Source of the DNA: a virus
IMG/VR virus record: IMGVR_UViG_3300007523_000048
Location: 1 to 32,016 of that record
Direction: 5' to 3' (one strand)
DNA length: 32,016 nucleotides
The notes under the pieces are model-generated. The model had not been told where the DNA came from. It made no database searches and saw only the letters and a program-made list of their open reading frames with translations. The translations under genes were made by a program, and so were the position numbers. Shown here piece after piece: positions 1 through 6,017 of the stretch. The first letter of the stretch is position 1; each line of letters opens with the position of its first letter.

Positions 1-283
1 AAAAAAAATGATATTTCCAAAAAAAATTCTGAGAAAAAATTTTACCTAAAAAAAGACCTCCAATTGAAAGCATCTTTCTCAGAGCCCATCTTAGTTACAT
101 CTTTCTCAGAGCCCATCTTAGTTACAACTTACCCAAAGGGATTACCCAAAATAACTTAGTTACCAACCCCCATTTCCTCACCCCAATTACTAACCCCCAT
201 TAAAGACCCCCCCCTAAAAAAAATGTGGCAAAAAAAATCCCACAAAATTTGTCTCAACCAATTAATTGTTGTATATTTAACCC
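1..283. other. Non-coding leader region, C/A-rich
   Basis: No convincing reading frame lies here. The stretch has runs of A, then a 27-bp tandem duplication, then a pyrimidine-rich part with repeated ACCCCCAT and TTAGTTAC words. A TATATTTA element at about 270-277 precedes the first gene by a few bases and may be its promoter. What else the region does (replication or recombination site) cannot be told from the sequence. Confidence 0.5.
72..125. repeat. 27-bp exact tandem duplication
   Basis: Two identical head-to-tail copies of a 27-nt unit (72-98 and 99-125), beginning ATCTTTCTCAG and ending TTAGTTAC. A third partial echo of the TTAGTTAC end lies about 30 bases downstream. The region is non-coding. 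Confidence 0.9.
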
Positions 284-562
284 ATGGAAGAGAATAATTT
301 TGACTGGGTTAATGATGTACCATTTATTGACAAGGTGTCATTAGACAATGTCTTAGTAGGTATGACCGTTAAGTTATCACCCGAATCGGAGTTCTATAAT
401 CAAGCAAAGGGGGAATATGGTACCATAACTAGTCTGAGTTCCGCGGTTGATATTAACAAATGGGTTTATGTTAAATGGTCGGATGAAGAGACATGGGATT
501 ACCGAATTGGTCCTGAAAATTTTGATTTATTAAGTGAGTTTTACAATTATGGAAGAGAATAA
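284..562 (+). CDS. Small MIB/HERC2-like beta-barrel protein with N-terminal FDW motif (copy 1)
   Basis: A 92-aa protein that opens MEENNFDWVNDVP. The body has G-M-T-V-K-L-S-P-x-S-E-F-Y-x-Q, then G-x-I-T, W-V-Y-V-K-W and finally Y-R-I-G-P-E-N-F-D-L. This order (start strand, G-T-I turn, W-V-x-V-x-W, Y-R-x-G...D-L) is the pattern of the MIB/HERC2 SH3-like domain. That assignment is a pattern match by eye, not a search. It is the first of three tandem paralogs on this strand; the next gene overlaps its end by 14 nt. Function is unknown. The FDW motif directly after the start codon is shared with 16 other proteins in the window. Confidence 0.75.
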   Translation: MEENNFDWVNDVPFIDKVSLDNVLVGMTVKLSPESEFYNQAKGEYGTITSLSSAVDINKWVYVKWSDEETWDYRIGPENFDLLSEFYNYGRE

Positions 563-800
563 TTTCGATTGGGTTATAGATATACCTGTTACTACTAAGG
601 TGACCTTAGGCAATGTGTGTATTGGTTTATGGGTTAAGTTATCACAACAATCAGAATTTTATTATCAAGCACCAAACGTGTTTGGTAAAATTACTGATTT
701 ACGTATAGGTGACCATTGGGTTGTTGTTAAATGGGAGAATGGAAACATAAATTATTATCGGGTTGGGCCTGATGTGTTTGATTTAGTAACAATAATTTAA
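549..800 (+). CDS. Small MIB/HERC2-like beta-barrel protein with N-terminal FDW motif (copy 2)
   Basis: An 83-aa paralog of the preceding gene (W-V-V-V-K-W, Y-Y-R-V-G-P-D-V-F-D-L). The ATG at 549 gives MEENNFDWV, matching copy 1, so it is preferred over an in-frame GTG at 534. It overlaps copy 1 by 14 nt and is followed after 4 nt by copy 3. The DNA is clearly diverged between copies although the first nine residues are the same, so the N-terminal motif is under stronger constraint than the body. Confidence 0.75.
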   Translation: MEENNFDWVIDIPVTTKVTLGNVCIGLWVKLSQQSEFYYQAPNVFGKITDLRIGDHWVVVKWENGNINYYRVGPDVFDLVTII

Positions 801-804
801 CATT

Positions 805-1071
805 ATGGAAGATAATAGTTTTGAATGGTTAATGGATATTGAACCAGTTACTAAGGTTACGTATGATAATGCTCGAATTAATATGTGTGTTCGGTTATCA
901 CCGGACTCTATCTTTTTTCATCAGACGGAACCTGATGAGATTGGTGTTGTTGTTAAATTTAGTGATTCTAATGATGGTTCTAATAATTGGGTCGTTGTTA
1001 AATTCGAAAATATTAATGCTAATAGTTATAGGATTGGTCCGTATGATTTTGATTTAATTATGGTTGATTAA
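805..1071 (+). CDS. Small MIB/HERC2-like beta-barrel protein with N-terminal FEW motif (copy 3)
   Basis: An 88-aa third paralog: MEDNSFEWLMDIEP at the start, V-R-L-S-P-D-S-I-F-F-H-Q, then I-G-V-V-V-K-F, W-V-V-V-K-F and Y-R-I-G-P-Y-D-F-D-L. The last part matches the end of the MIB/HERC2 domain particularly well. It is the last gene of the tandem triplet, and the next genes run in the opposite direction. Function is unknown. Confidence 0.75.
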   Translation: MEDNSFEWLMDIEPVTKVTYDNARINMCVRLSPDSIFFHQTEPDEIGVVVKFSDSNDGSNNWVVVKFENINANSYRIGPYDFDLIMVD

Positions 1072-1166
1072 TTTATTGATAACTGGTTTTAACCATGGAT
1101 TTGATGCCCACGGTTATAAATACCACCTAGTGTGTGGATAATAAAAAAAATCCGGAAGTCCGTTGA

Positions 1167-1490
1167 TTATCCCCCCGACCCCCCTTTTAAAAGTTTTCTT
1201 ATGTCTACTAAATTACTATTATGTCTATATATTGACATATTTGGTTTATACTCGTCACACCAGCCACAGATTTCTAAATGTTTATCGGTTACAAAAAAAT
1301 TGAGTTTGCGACCTGGTCGTTCCACCGACATCTCAGAAAACCATTTAATTATGTTACCATGTACTGGGTTTATTATTTCCGTTAATTCACAAAATGTGCC
1401 ATCCCCATCAGGGAAATAATACATGGTATTCCTTTTTAATACCAATCCCGCTTGTATTTCTTTTGTCCATTCGAAGTCGTTATACACCAT
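1167..1490 (-). CDS. EIQAG-family small protein with N-terminal FEW motif (copy 3 of minus-strand triplet)
   Basis: A 107-aa protein starting MVYNDFEWTKEIQAG. It shares with the two upstream genes a core of N-T-M-Y-Y-F-P-D-G-D-G-T-F-C-E-L-T-E-I-I-N-P, then F-V-T-D and G-W-C. I recognise no known family. Its start overlaps the end of the upstream copy by 11 nt. The C-terminus runs into a G-rich stretch (ending KGGSGG) not seen in the other copies, so the tail may have been changed by run expansion or fusion. Confidence 0.7.
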   Translation of the reverse strand: MVYNDFEWTKEIQAGLVLKRNTMYYFPDGDGTFCELTEIINPVHGNIIKWFSEMSVERPGRKLNFFVTDKHLEICGWCDEYKPNMSIYRHNSNLVDIRKLLKGGSGG

Positions 1491-1785
1491 CCAAAATTTT
1501 TCTTATGTTTATTTTTTTTATGTTTGGTGGGTAACCATCCGACCACCATTTTGTCAAATTACACCAACCTCTAATATCTAAATCTTCATCCGTTACAAAG
1601 TAACTAATAAATCTGCCGGGATGTTTTGTTTCTTTTAAAAACTTATGTACCTTATCATGTGCTGGGTTTATTATTTCCGTTAATTCACAAAATGTCCCAT
1701 CCCTATCCGGGAAATAATACATGGTGTTTGGTTCCAATGTAAAACTAGCTTGTATTTCTTCTAACCATTCAAAGTCATTACTCAT
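1480..1785 (-). CDS. EIQAG-family small protein with N-terminal FEW motif (copy 2)
   Basis: A 101-aa paralog: MSNDFEWLEEIQASFTLEPN, then the shared M-Y-Y-F-P-D-R-D-G-T-F-C-E-L-T-E-I-I-N-P block, F-V-T-D-E-D-L-D-I-R-G-W-C and a basic C-terminal I-R-K-I-L. The inner ATG at 1785 is preferred over 1791 because it gives exactly the same length (101 aa) as copy 1 and the same start pattern. It overlaps copy 1 by 8 nt, which suggests translational coupling. Confidence 0.7.
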   Translation of the reverse strand: MSNDFEWLEEIQASFTLEPNTMYYFPDRDGTFCELTEIINPAHDKVHKFLKETKHPGRFISYFVTDEDLDIRGWCNLTKWWSDGYPPNIKKINIRKILDGV

Positions 1786-2083
1786 TATCAAAAATTTTTC
1801 TTATGTTTATTTTTTTTGTTTTTGGGTAATAACCTTCCCTCCAATTTGTCTCACTACACCAACCATAGATACATAAATTCTCATCTGTTACAAAGTATTT
1901 AAAAAGTAATTTTCTTTCTAAGATTCTTTCAAAAAAATTATGTAGATAATCATGTGTCGGGTTTATTTTTTCTAGTAATTCCTCAGGTGACCCACCCCCG
2001 TCCGGGAAATAATACATGGTGTTTGGTTCCAATGTAAAACCAGCTTGTATTTCTTCTAACCATTCAAAACTATTATCATCCAT
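1778..2083 (-). CDS. EIQAG-family small protein with N-terminal FEW motif (copy 1, first in operon)
   Basis: A 101-aa protein starting MDDNSFEWLEEIQAG. The reading frame stays open to 2128, but a host-type TATATTTG element ends 4 nt before the ATG at 2083 and the paralogs start at the same place, so 2083 is chosen. The shared core is M-Y-Y-F-P-D-G, I-N-P-T-H-D-Y-L-H, F-V-T-D-E-N-L-C-I-Y-G-W-C. It leads a three-gene minus-strand operon of successive duplicates. Function is unknown. Confidence 0.72.
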   Translation of the reverse strand: MDDNSFEWLEEIQAGFTLEPNTMYYFPDGGGSPEELLEKINPTHDYLHNFFERILERKLLFKYFVTDENLCIYGWCSETNWREGYYPKTKKINIRKIFDNE

Positions 2084-2087
2084 GAAC

Positions 2088-2095
2088 CAAATATA
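2088..2095 (-). promoter_or_regulatory. Host-type -7 element TATATTTG before minus gene at 2083
   Basis: On the minus strand it reads TATATTTGGTTCATG, so the -7-like element ends 4 nt before the start codon. I see no good TTG at the expected 20-nt upstream spacing. The arrangement implies a leaderless or nearly leaderless mRNA. Confidence 0.5.
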
Positions 2096-2152
2096 ATAAA
2101 AATAAACTGAATAACCTACGCATTCCATATTATTCTTTTATATGGGTTAAGT

Positions 2153-2161
2153 ATATTTATA
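2153..2161 (+). promoter_or_regulatory. ATATTTATA late-type motif
   Basis: ATATTTATA followed by ATT and the ATG of the gene at 2165. There is no TTTG at the -33 distance. It belongs to a class seen in front of most putative virion genes in this window. Confidence 0.5.
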
Positions 2162-2164
2162 ATT

Positions 2165-2488
2165 ATGAACATCAAAAAAATAATAAAGGAAGAAATCGAT
2201 AACTTCGATTGGGTTAATGATATGGAAACCCCACTTTCGTGGTTAATCGATAATTTTGGGGGTTTGACACCGGTTGTTAAGGATGATAAAACATTTTATG
2301 TCGATGGTAATGAAAACCCAATTTTTTATTATTATGGGAATAATAAAAATAAACATTGTTACATTAGTGATGGTAAAATATGGTTAGTTTTGGAGTCCCG
2401 TTTTGGGATTAATTATAATGAAATTCGGAAAGTTATAACCATATGGTTGGGTGAGGTATATGGATTAACAGGATTCAGACCACGATAA
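2165..2488 (+). CDS. MNIKKIIKEE-family protein, putative capsid-targeted internal protein (copy A)
   Basis: A 107-aa protein. Residues 1-9 (MNIKKIIKE) are short, basic and end in I-K-E, like a T4 internal-protein capsid-targeting sequence cut by the prohead protease after (I/L)-x-E. Residues 14-17 are FDWV. The body carries T-P-L-S-W-L-I-D-N-F-G, F-Y-V-D-G, a tyrosine-rich F-Y-Y-Y strand, C-Y-I-S-D and L-x-S-R-F-G-I-N-Y, and ends in W-L-G-E-V-Y-G-L-T-G plus a private tail (FRPR). Seven paralogs occur in the window. The virion role is inferred from the leader, the late-type motif upstream and the shared pattern; the body has no family I know. Confidence 0.75.
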   Translation: MNIKKIIKEEIDNFDWVNDMETPLSWLIDNFGGLTPVVKDDKTFYVDGNENPIFYYYGNNKNKHCYISDGKIWLVLESRFGINYNEIRKVITIWLGEVYGLTGFRPR

Positions 2489-2511
2489 ATACAAAGTAAA
2501 AACAGCTGAGG

Positions 2512-2541
2512 GTTGGATGAGGTATACGGATTAACGGGACT
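2512..2541 (+). repeat. Solo junction repeat 1 (orphan C-terminal tail)
   Basis: A 30-nt copy of GTTGGATGAGGTATACGGAT plus TAACGGGACT downstream of copy A. It is in frame with copy A beyond its stop codons and encodes L-D-E-V-Y-G-L-T-G-L followed by its own tail D-K-stop. Confidence 0.8.
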
Positions 2542-2551
2542 AGATAAATAA

Positions 2552-2654
2552 ACTATTCACATACACAGACCAACATCGTTATGATAATTACCTCCCTATT
2601 AATATGGATGAGTATGTTGAGGTTGTGTATTCAAATGATATTATACAAATTTAA
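2552..2654 (+). pseudogene. Possible gene remnant (3' fragment)
   Basis: A short open stretch without a proper start, ending at a TAA at 2652. Its last residues read N-M-D-E-Y-V-E-V-V-Y-S-N-D-I-I-Q-I. The composition looks protein-like rather than random, and the stretch lies between an orphan junction repeat and a convergent gene. It could be the end of a displaced gene; it could also be chance. Confidence 0.2.
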
Positions 2655-2889
2655 ACACAATTTTAGAATCAGCCCATTTTTGATAACCTTTTTTGGGTTC
2701 AATGTAACGAAAGTATTCATCGAATAGTTCATTTAATTCCCATCTGTGGTTAAGACCAAGTTCCGAAGTAATCTGAATAGCATTAGCAAGTACGTCGGTG
2801 ACTAAATAATCTTTACCAGCAATAGCGAATATTTGACCATCGTTCATGTAACCGGTTTTATAACAATGTACGTAATCCCCAACCTTCAT
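2641..2889 (-). CDS. Small protein, pair family with next gene (MKVGDYVHCYKTG)
   Basis: An 82-aa protein. It shares with the upstream gene the order Y-[VI]-H-C-x-x-T-G, F-A-[IL]-A-G-K-x-Y-L-[VI]-T, then I-x-x-x-x-E-[IL]-G-x-x-x-x-W and an E/D-x-Y-F near the end, so the two are tandem duplicates. The spacing is 1 nt, consistent with one operon. The predicted fold would be mainly beta. I recognise no function. Confidence 0.7.
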   Translation of the reverse strand: MKVGDYVHCYKTGYMNDGQIFAIAGKDYLVTDVLANAIQITSELGLNHRWELNELFDEYFRYIEPKKGYQKWADSKIVFKFV

Positions 2890-2890
2890 T

Positions 2891-3133
2891 TTAAATAAAT
2901 TTTAATTTTTTAATATTTTTTCTTACCATGTCTTTGGTGAAATACTTATCAAATAATTCATCACCTAAATACCACATATGGTTATCATTTCCAATCTCAT
3001 TTAATATCGTGATTCTATTATTGAATTCACTATAACTAGTGATTAAATAATTTTTACCAGCCAAGGCGAACACTTCTGAATTATTTCTAAAATGACCGGT
3101 CGTATGACAATGTATATATTCTCTTTCTTCCAT
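2891..3133 (-). CDS. Small protein, pair family (MEEREYIHCHTTG), first in operon
   Basis: An 80-aa paralog of the downstream gene. The frame is open to 3172, but a GTTG-N20-TATATTTG promoter lies inside that extension and the ATG at 3133 follows it by 5 nt, which aligns the start with the paralog (MKVGDYVHCYKTG against MEEREYIHCHTTG). I therefore place the start at 3133. Function is unknown. Confidence 0.7.
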   Translation of the reverse strand: MEEREYIHCHTTGHFRNNSEVFALAGKNYLITSYSEFNNRITILNEIGNDNHMWYLGDELFDKYFTKDMVRKNIKKLKFI

Positions 3134-3138
3134 ATACA

Positions 3139-3170
3139 CAAATATACTAATAACTTTTTTCATATACAAC
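3139..3170 (-). promoter_or_regulatory. Host-type promoter GTTG-N20-TATATTTG
   Basis: On the minus strand, GTTG (3167-3170), 20 nt, TATATTTG (3139-3146), then 5 nt to the ATG at 3133. It matches the Bacteroidota -33/-7 layout and decides the start of the gene it precedes. Confidence 0.6.
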
Positions 3171-3196
3171 ACTTGTTTTTATTATTATAACTTATT

Positions 3197-3445
3197 ATGT
3201 TTTTGATTATGACTAATTTTATTTTAGATGATGGTACATATGTTGATGTCGGTCAAGTGTGGACTTGTGAAGGGGATGGAGAATTTACTATAATGTACTT
3301 AAACAACTTCACTGAACAAATGTTTGTTAATGACGGTGAAATATCATGGAGTAATTTTAAATTGAATTATGAAAATGAGGTGTTATATCGTTACAACATT
3401 ATTTCACCAAAAAAATACATCATACCATATTGTTTTACTACATAG
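3197..3445 (+). CDS. Hypothetical small protein
   Basis: An 82-aa protein (alternative start at 3209, MTNFILDDGTYVDVG). It carries V-G-Q-V-W-T-C-E-G-D-G-E-F-T-I and then M-Y-L-N-N-F, a pattern that suggests a small beta-barrel, but I recognise no family. It stands alone between a divergent minus-strand operon and the three-module gene at 3487. No clear promoter element precedes it. Confidence 0.55.
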   Translation: MFLIMTNFILDDGTYVDVGQVWTCEGDGEFTIMYLNNFTEQMFVNDGEISWSNFKLNYENEVLYRYNIISPKKYIIPYCFTT

Positions 3446-3474
3446 GTTTTTTCTATGCTTATAATTATAGGTGC

Positions 3475-3483
3475 ATATTTATA
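3475..3483 (+). promoter_or_regulatory. ATATTTATA late-type motif
   Basis: ATATTTATA, then ATT, then the ATG at 3487. The same sequence (ATATTTATAATTATGAAC) precedes copy A at 2165. It supports 3487 as the true start instead of the longer open frame from 3430. Confidence 0.55.
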
Positions 3484-3486
3484 ATT

Positions 3487-4308
3487 ATGAACCTTAAAAA
3501 AATTATCTTAAAAGAAGTGAACGACTTCGACTGGGTTGCCGACATTGAACCAAATAATTCTGACAAATTACGATATATATTACGTGTGGAACCAAAATTT
3601 CAATTAAACCATTTATCTGACAAATATAATGGACACCACTCGGAACATTCCGAAATTACTTTTATGGGTGAACACGTACATGCAATTAACGTTCGTGGTG
3701 GTGTTAATGATTGGGTTAGGAACATAAATTATCGGATTAAACATGTCTCTAGTAGTTATAAACATTACGATGTTTTGTTATACTTACAAGAGTTGTTTGT
3801 GAATTACCGTAATACAAATAATTCGATGACCGAATCCAACGAATTCGAATGGGTTGGGGAATTTGAACCACAATTATCCATTGGTATGGAGGTAAAAATG
3901 GAAGATGATGAATATCGTGTGATAGACGTAAATAACCAAGTTACTATGGAACATATAGAAAGTGGTATATCTATCACTAGAAGTCTTAAAAACATACAAG
4001 AACTATTAAACAATGGTGGTATTGAAGTATATCATGACCCAAAATTTATTAAAGAAAATTTTGATTGGTTGGATGACGCCCCATCTCGTGTTACAGACTG
4101 TTCGGAACTTTCGATTGGGGCTAAGGTTAGGGTTATTGATAATGTTGATAAAGTTAATAAACTTAATGGGTTAGATGGGGTTATCACACTTGTGGAACAC
4201 GGGATTTATGTAATTAAATTCGTAGATGTAAAATTAGGTGGTGGTTTAATGCCAACGTGGCACTTTCTTTGTGATAAACTAGATAAGGATAATATAATAT
4301 TAATATAA
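3487..4308 (+). CDS. Three-module FDW polyprotein with capsid-targeting-like leader
   Basis: A 273-aa protein starting MNLKKIILKE. Three modules each open with the FDW motif right after a hydrophobic-x-E tripeptide: L8-K-E10 then NDFDWV (13-17), M114-T-E116 then SNEFEWV (117-123), and I188-K-E190 then NFDWL (191-195). Cleavage after these glutamates by a T4 gp21-type prohead protease would give three pieces of about 106, 74 and 83 residues. The third resembles a KOW/SH3-like barrel (I-G-A-K-V-R-V ... G-L-D-G-V-I-T-L-V). No module has a recognised function. The frame is open upstream to 3430, but the late-type motif and leader homology fix the start at 3487. The polyprotein reading is inference. 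Confidence 0.8.
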   Translation: MNLKKIILKEVNDFDWVADIEPNNSDKLRYILRVEPKFQLNHLSDKYNGHHSEHSEITFMGEHVHAINVRGGVNDWVRNINYRIKHVSSSYKHYDVLLYLQELFVNYRNTNNSMTESNEFEWVGEFEPQLSIGMEVKMEDDEYRVIDVNNQVTMEHIESGISITRSLKNIQELLNNGGIEVYHDPKFIKENFDWLDDAPSRVTDCSELSIGAKVRVIDNVDKVNKLNGLDGVITLVEHGIYVIKFVDVKLGGGLMPTWHFLCDKLDKDNIILI

Positions 4309-4310
4309 AC

Positions 4311-4667
4311 ATGAACATTAAAAAAATAATAAAAGAAGAGATTGATAACTTTGATTGGGTCAATGAAATGGAAACCCCACTTTCGTGGTTAATAGATAAT
4401 TTTAGTGATTTGACCCCGGTTAATAGGGATAATAAAATATTTTATGTTGATGGTAATAATAATGGTTTTTTTTATTATTATTGGGGTGAAGAAAATGAGT
4501 ATTGTTACATTAGTGATGGTAAAATATGGTCAGTTTTGGCGTCCCGTTTTGAGTTTAACTATAAGAAATTTCAGAAAGTTATAACCACATGGCTGGATGA
4601 GGTATACGGAATAACTGGACTCATACCTGTAAGGCAAATGAATACAAAGCATTTGGTAGCTGGATGA
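4311..4667 (+). CDS. MNIKKIIKEE-family protein, putative capsid-targeted (copy B)
   Basis: A 118-aa protein with the same leader, FDWV and body as copy A, ending W-L-D-E-V-Y-G-I-T-G-L-I-P and then a private tail (VRQMNTKHLVAG). The stop codon TGA lies inside the next junction repeat, read out of frame. It begins 2 nt after the three-module gene and has no motif of its own, so it is probably co-transcribed with it. Confidence 0.75.
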   Translation: MNIKKIIKEEIDNFDWVNEMETPLSWLIDNFSDLTPVNRDNKIFYVDGNNNGFFYYYWGEENEYCYISDGKIWSVLASRFEFNYKKFQKVITTWLDEVYGITGLIPVRQMNTKHLVAG

Positions 4668-4688
4668 GGTATACGGAATAACTGGACT
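4659..4688 (+). repeat. Solo junction repeat 2 (orphan tail)
   Basis: GCTGGATGAGGTATACGGAA plus TAACTGGACT. Read in the junction frame it gives L-D-E-V-Y-G-I-T-G-L-I-P-Q-A-F-stop, an alternative tail. It supplies the stop codon of copy B out of frame. Confidence 0.8.
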
Positions 4689-4723
4689 CATACCTCAAGC
4701 ATTTTAGTCTACATTGTTTTCTA

Positions 4724-4738
4724 GTTGGATGAGGTATA
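4724..4738 (+). repeat. Truncated junction repeat 3
   Basis: GTTGGATGAGGTATA, with the usual 5' edge, running directly into AAGATACTATATTAAACTAT, the promoter segment shared by copies C, D and E. Confidence 0.7.
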
Positions 4739-4755
4739 AAGATACTATATTAAAC

Positions 4756-4763
4756 TATTTATA
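4756..4763 (+). promoter_or_regulatory. TATTTATA late-type motif
   Basis: CTATTTATAATT directly before the ATG of copy C at 4767. The same element with the same preceding GATACTATATTAAA occurs before copies D and E. Confidence 0.5.
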
Positions 4764-4766
4764 ATT

Positions 4767-5123
4767 ATGAATATTAAAAAAATAATAAAGGAAGAGATTG
4801 ATAACTTTGATTGGGTTGGTGAGGGTCAAACACCATTATCATGGTTAATTGATAATTTTGGTGATTTGACACCGGTTGTTGATGGTAATAAAACATTTTA
4901 TGTCGATGGTAATAATAAAATATTGTTTTTTTATTATCAGGGTGGAGAAGATGGGGTTTGTTACGTTAATAATGATGAAATATGGTTTGTTTTGAGGTCC
5001 CGTTTTGGGATTAACTATGGTGAAATTACGGAAGTTTTAACCACATGGTTGGATAAGGTCTACGGAATAACGGGACTTAAACCCAGTAACGGGCGTCAAT
5101 ACAAACAAACCAAAATTGGGTAA
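4767..5123 (+). CDS. MNIKKIIKEE-family protein, putative capsid-targeted (copy C)
   Basis: A 118-aa protein: leader MNIKKIIKE, NFDWVGEGQTP, then the family body (P-L-S-W-L-I-D-N-F-G-D-L-T-P-V-V-D-G-N-K-T) and junction W-L-D-K-V-Y-G-I-T-G-L, ending in the private tail KPSNGRQYKQTKIG. That tail, with its downstream promoter segment, reappears almost unchanged as an orphan after copy D (107 nt, four mismatches by eye), which is direct evidence for duplication of the tail segment. Confidence 0.75.
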   Translation: MNIKKIIKEEIDNFDWVGEGQTPLSWLIDNFGDLTPVVDGNKTFYVDGNNKILFFYYQGGEDGVCYVNNDEIWFVLRSRFGINYGEITEVLTTWLDKVYGITGLKPSNGRQYKQTKIG

Positions 5124-5154
5124 GGTATAAAGATACTATATTAAACTATTTATA
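5048..5154 (+). repeat. 107-bp tail-plus-promoter repeat, copy 1
   Basis: It runs from the junction of copy C through its tail and the next promoter motif. The second copy is at 5502-5608. The last 84 nt differ at one position, and three more differences lie in the first 23 nt. It includes a degenerate junction (ATTGGGTAAGGTATA, 5115-5129). Confidence 0.85.
5147..5154 (+). promoter_or_regulatory. TATTTATA late-type motif
   Basis: ACTATTTATAATT directly before the ATG of copy D at 5158. Confidence 0.5.
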
Positions 5155-5157
5155 ATT

Positions 5158-5490
5158 ATGAATATTAAAAAAATAATAAAGGAAGAGATTGATAACTTTG
5201 ATTGGGTTAATGAGGAAACACCACTTTCGTGGTTAATCTATAATTTTGGTGATTTAACACCGGTTGTTAGGGGTAATGTAACATTCTATGTTGATAATAA
5301 TGATGAAAAATTGTTTTTTTATTATCAGGATAAAAAAAATGGGGATTGTTACGTTAAATATGATGAAATATGGACAGTTTTGGCGTCCCGTTTTGGTATT
5401 AATTATGGTGAAATTCAGAAAGTTACAACCATGTGGTTGGATGAGGTATACGGATTAACAGGACGTACACCTAATCTTTGGGACTTCTAA
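5158..5490 (+). CDS. MNIKKIIKEE-family protein, putative capsid-targeted (copy D)
   Basis: A 110-aa protein: leader, NFDWVNEETP and family body, with C-Y-V-K-Y-D in place of C-Y-I-S-D, junction W-L-D-E-V-Y-G-L-T-G and private tail RTPNLWDF. Read on past its TAA, the same frame enters the orphan junction at 5502 and then the tail of copy C, so the orphan looks like an old 3' end that copy D's present tail has displaced. Confidence 0.75.
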   Translation: MNIKKIIKEEIDNFDWVNEETPLSWLIYNFGDLTPVVRGNVTFYVDNNDEKLFFYYQDKKNGDCYVKYDEIWTVLASRFGINYGEIQKVTTMWLDEVYGLTGRTPNLWDF

Positions 5491-5501
5491 AATCTCTATA
5501 A

Positions 5502-5608
5502 GTTGGATGAGGTCTATGGATTAACGGGACTTAAACCCATTAACGGGCGTCAATACAAACAAACCAAAATTGGGTAAGGTATAAAGATACTATATTAAAC
5601 TATTTATA
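5502..5608 (+). repeat. 107-bp tail-plus-promoter repeat, copy 2 (contains solo junction 4)
   Basis: Solo junction (5502-5531) followed by a tail nearly identical to that of copy C (KPINGRQYKQTKIG), a degenerate junction (5569-5583) and the TATTTATA motif (5601-5608) that serves copy E. It is in frame with copy D beyond its stop. Confidence 0.85.
5601..5608 (+). promoter_or_regulatory. TATTTATA late-type motif
   Basis: ACTATTTATAGAT directly before the ATG of copy E at 5612; part of the 107-bp repeat. Confidence 0.5.
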
Positions 5609-5611
5609 GAT

Positions 5612-5956
5612 ATGAATATCAAAAAAATAATAAAAGAAGAAATTGATAACTTTGATTGGATTAACCAATCGGGAGTTGAAACCCCACTATCGTGGTTAAT
5701 CAATAATTTTGGTGATTTAACACCATTTGTTGATGGTAATAAAACCTTTTATGTTGGTAATAATAAACCGATTTTTTATTATTATCAGGATGAAAAAAAT
5801 GGGGATTGTTATATTAGTGATGATGAAATATGGTCAGTTTTGAGGTCCCGTTTTGGGTTTAATTATAAGGAAATTCAGAAAGTTATAACCACATGGCTGG
5901 ATGAGGTATACGGAATAACTGGACTCATACCATACATTACCAATGTCTTCTGGTAA
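5612..5956 (+). CDS. MNIKKIIKEE-family protein, putative capsid-targeted (copy E)
   Basis: A 114-aa protein. It has the leader MNIKKIIKE and an NFDWI motif followed by NQSGVETP, an insertion also found in the distant copy G (IDQSGFETP) 20 kb away. The body is as in the family, with junction W-L-D-E-V-Y-G-I-T-G-L-I-P and private tail YITNVFW. The link between copies E and G shows exchange or duplication between the two clusters. Confidence 0.75.
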   Translation: MNIKKIIKEEIDNFDWINQSGVETPLSWLINNFGDLTPFVDGNKTFYVGNNKPIFYYYQDEKNGDCYISDDEIWSVLRSRFGFNYKEIQKVITTWLDEVYGITGLIPYITNVFW

Positions 5957-5962
5957 CCATCT

Positions 5963-5992
5963 GTTGGGTGGGGTATACGGAATAACTGGACT
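5963..5992 (+). repeat. Solo junction repeat 5
   Basis: GTTGGGTGGGGTATACGGAA plus TAACTGGACT. It reads L-G-G-V-Y-G-I-T-G-L-E-K-Y and on, in frame with the next gene's ATG at 6018. It is out of frame with copy E. Confidence 0.75.
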
Positions 5993-6017
5993 AGAAAAAT
6001 ATAATATTAATTTAAAC

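Noticed and set aside
839-1057. Overlapping plus-strand frame rich in Leu/Ile/Met
   Set aside because: It is a shifted reading of the third MIB/HERC2-like gene and has no independent support.
1115-1122. TATAAATA, identical to the T4 late promoter element
   Set aside because: It lies between two convergent genes and no gene starts downstream on either strand at a useful distance, so it is probably chance in AT-rich DNA.
5943-6017. N-terminal extension of the gene at 6018 (MSSGNHLLGGVYGITGLEK)
   Set aside because: It is the translated orphan junction; the leader MNIKKIIKEE fixes the start at 6018 by comparison with the family.
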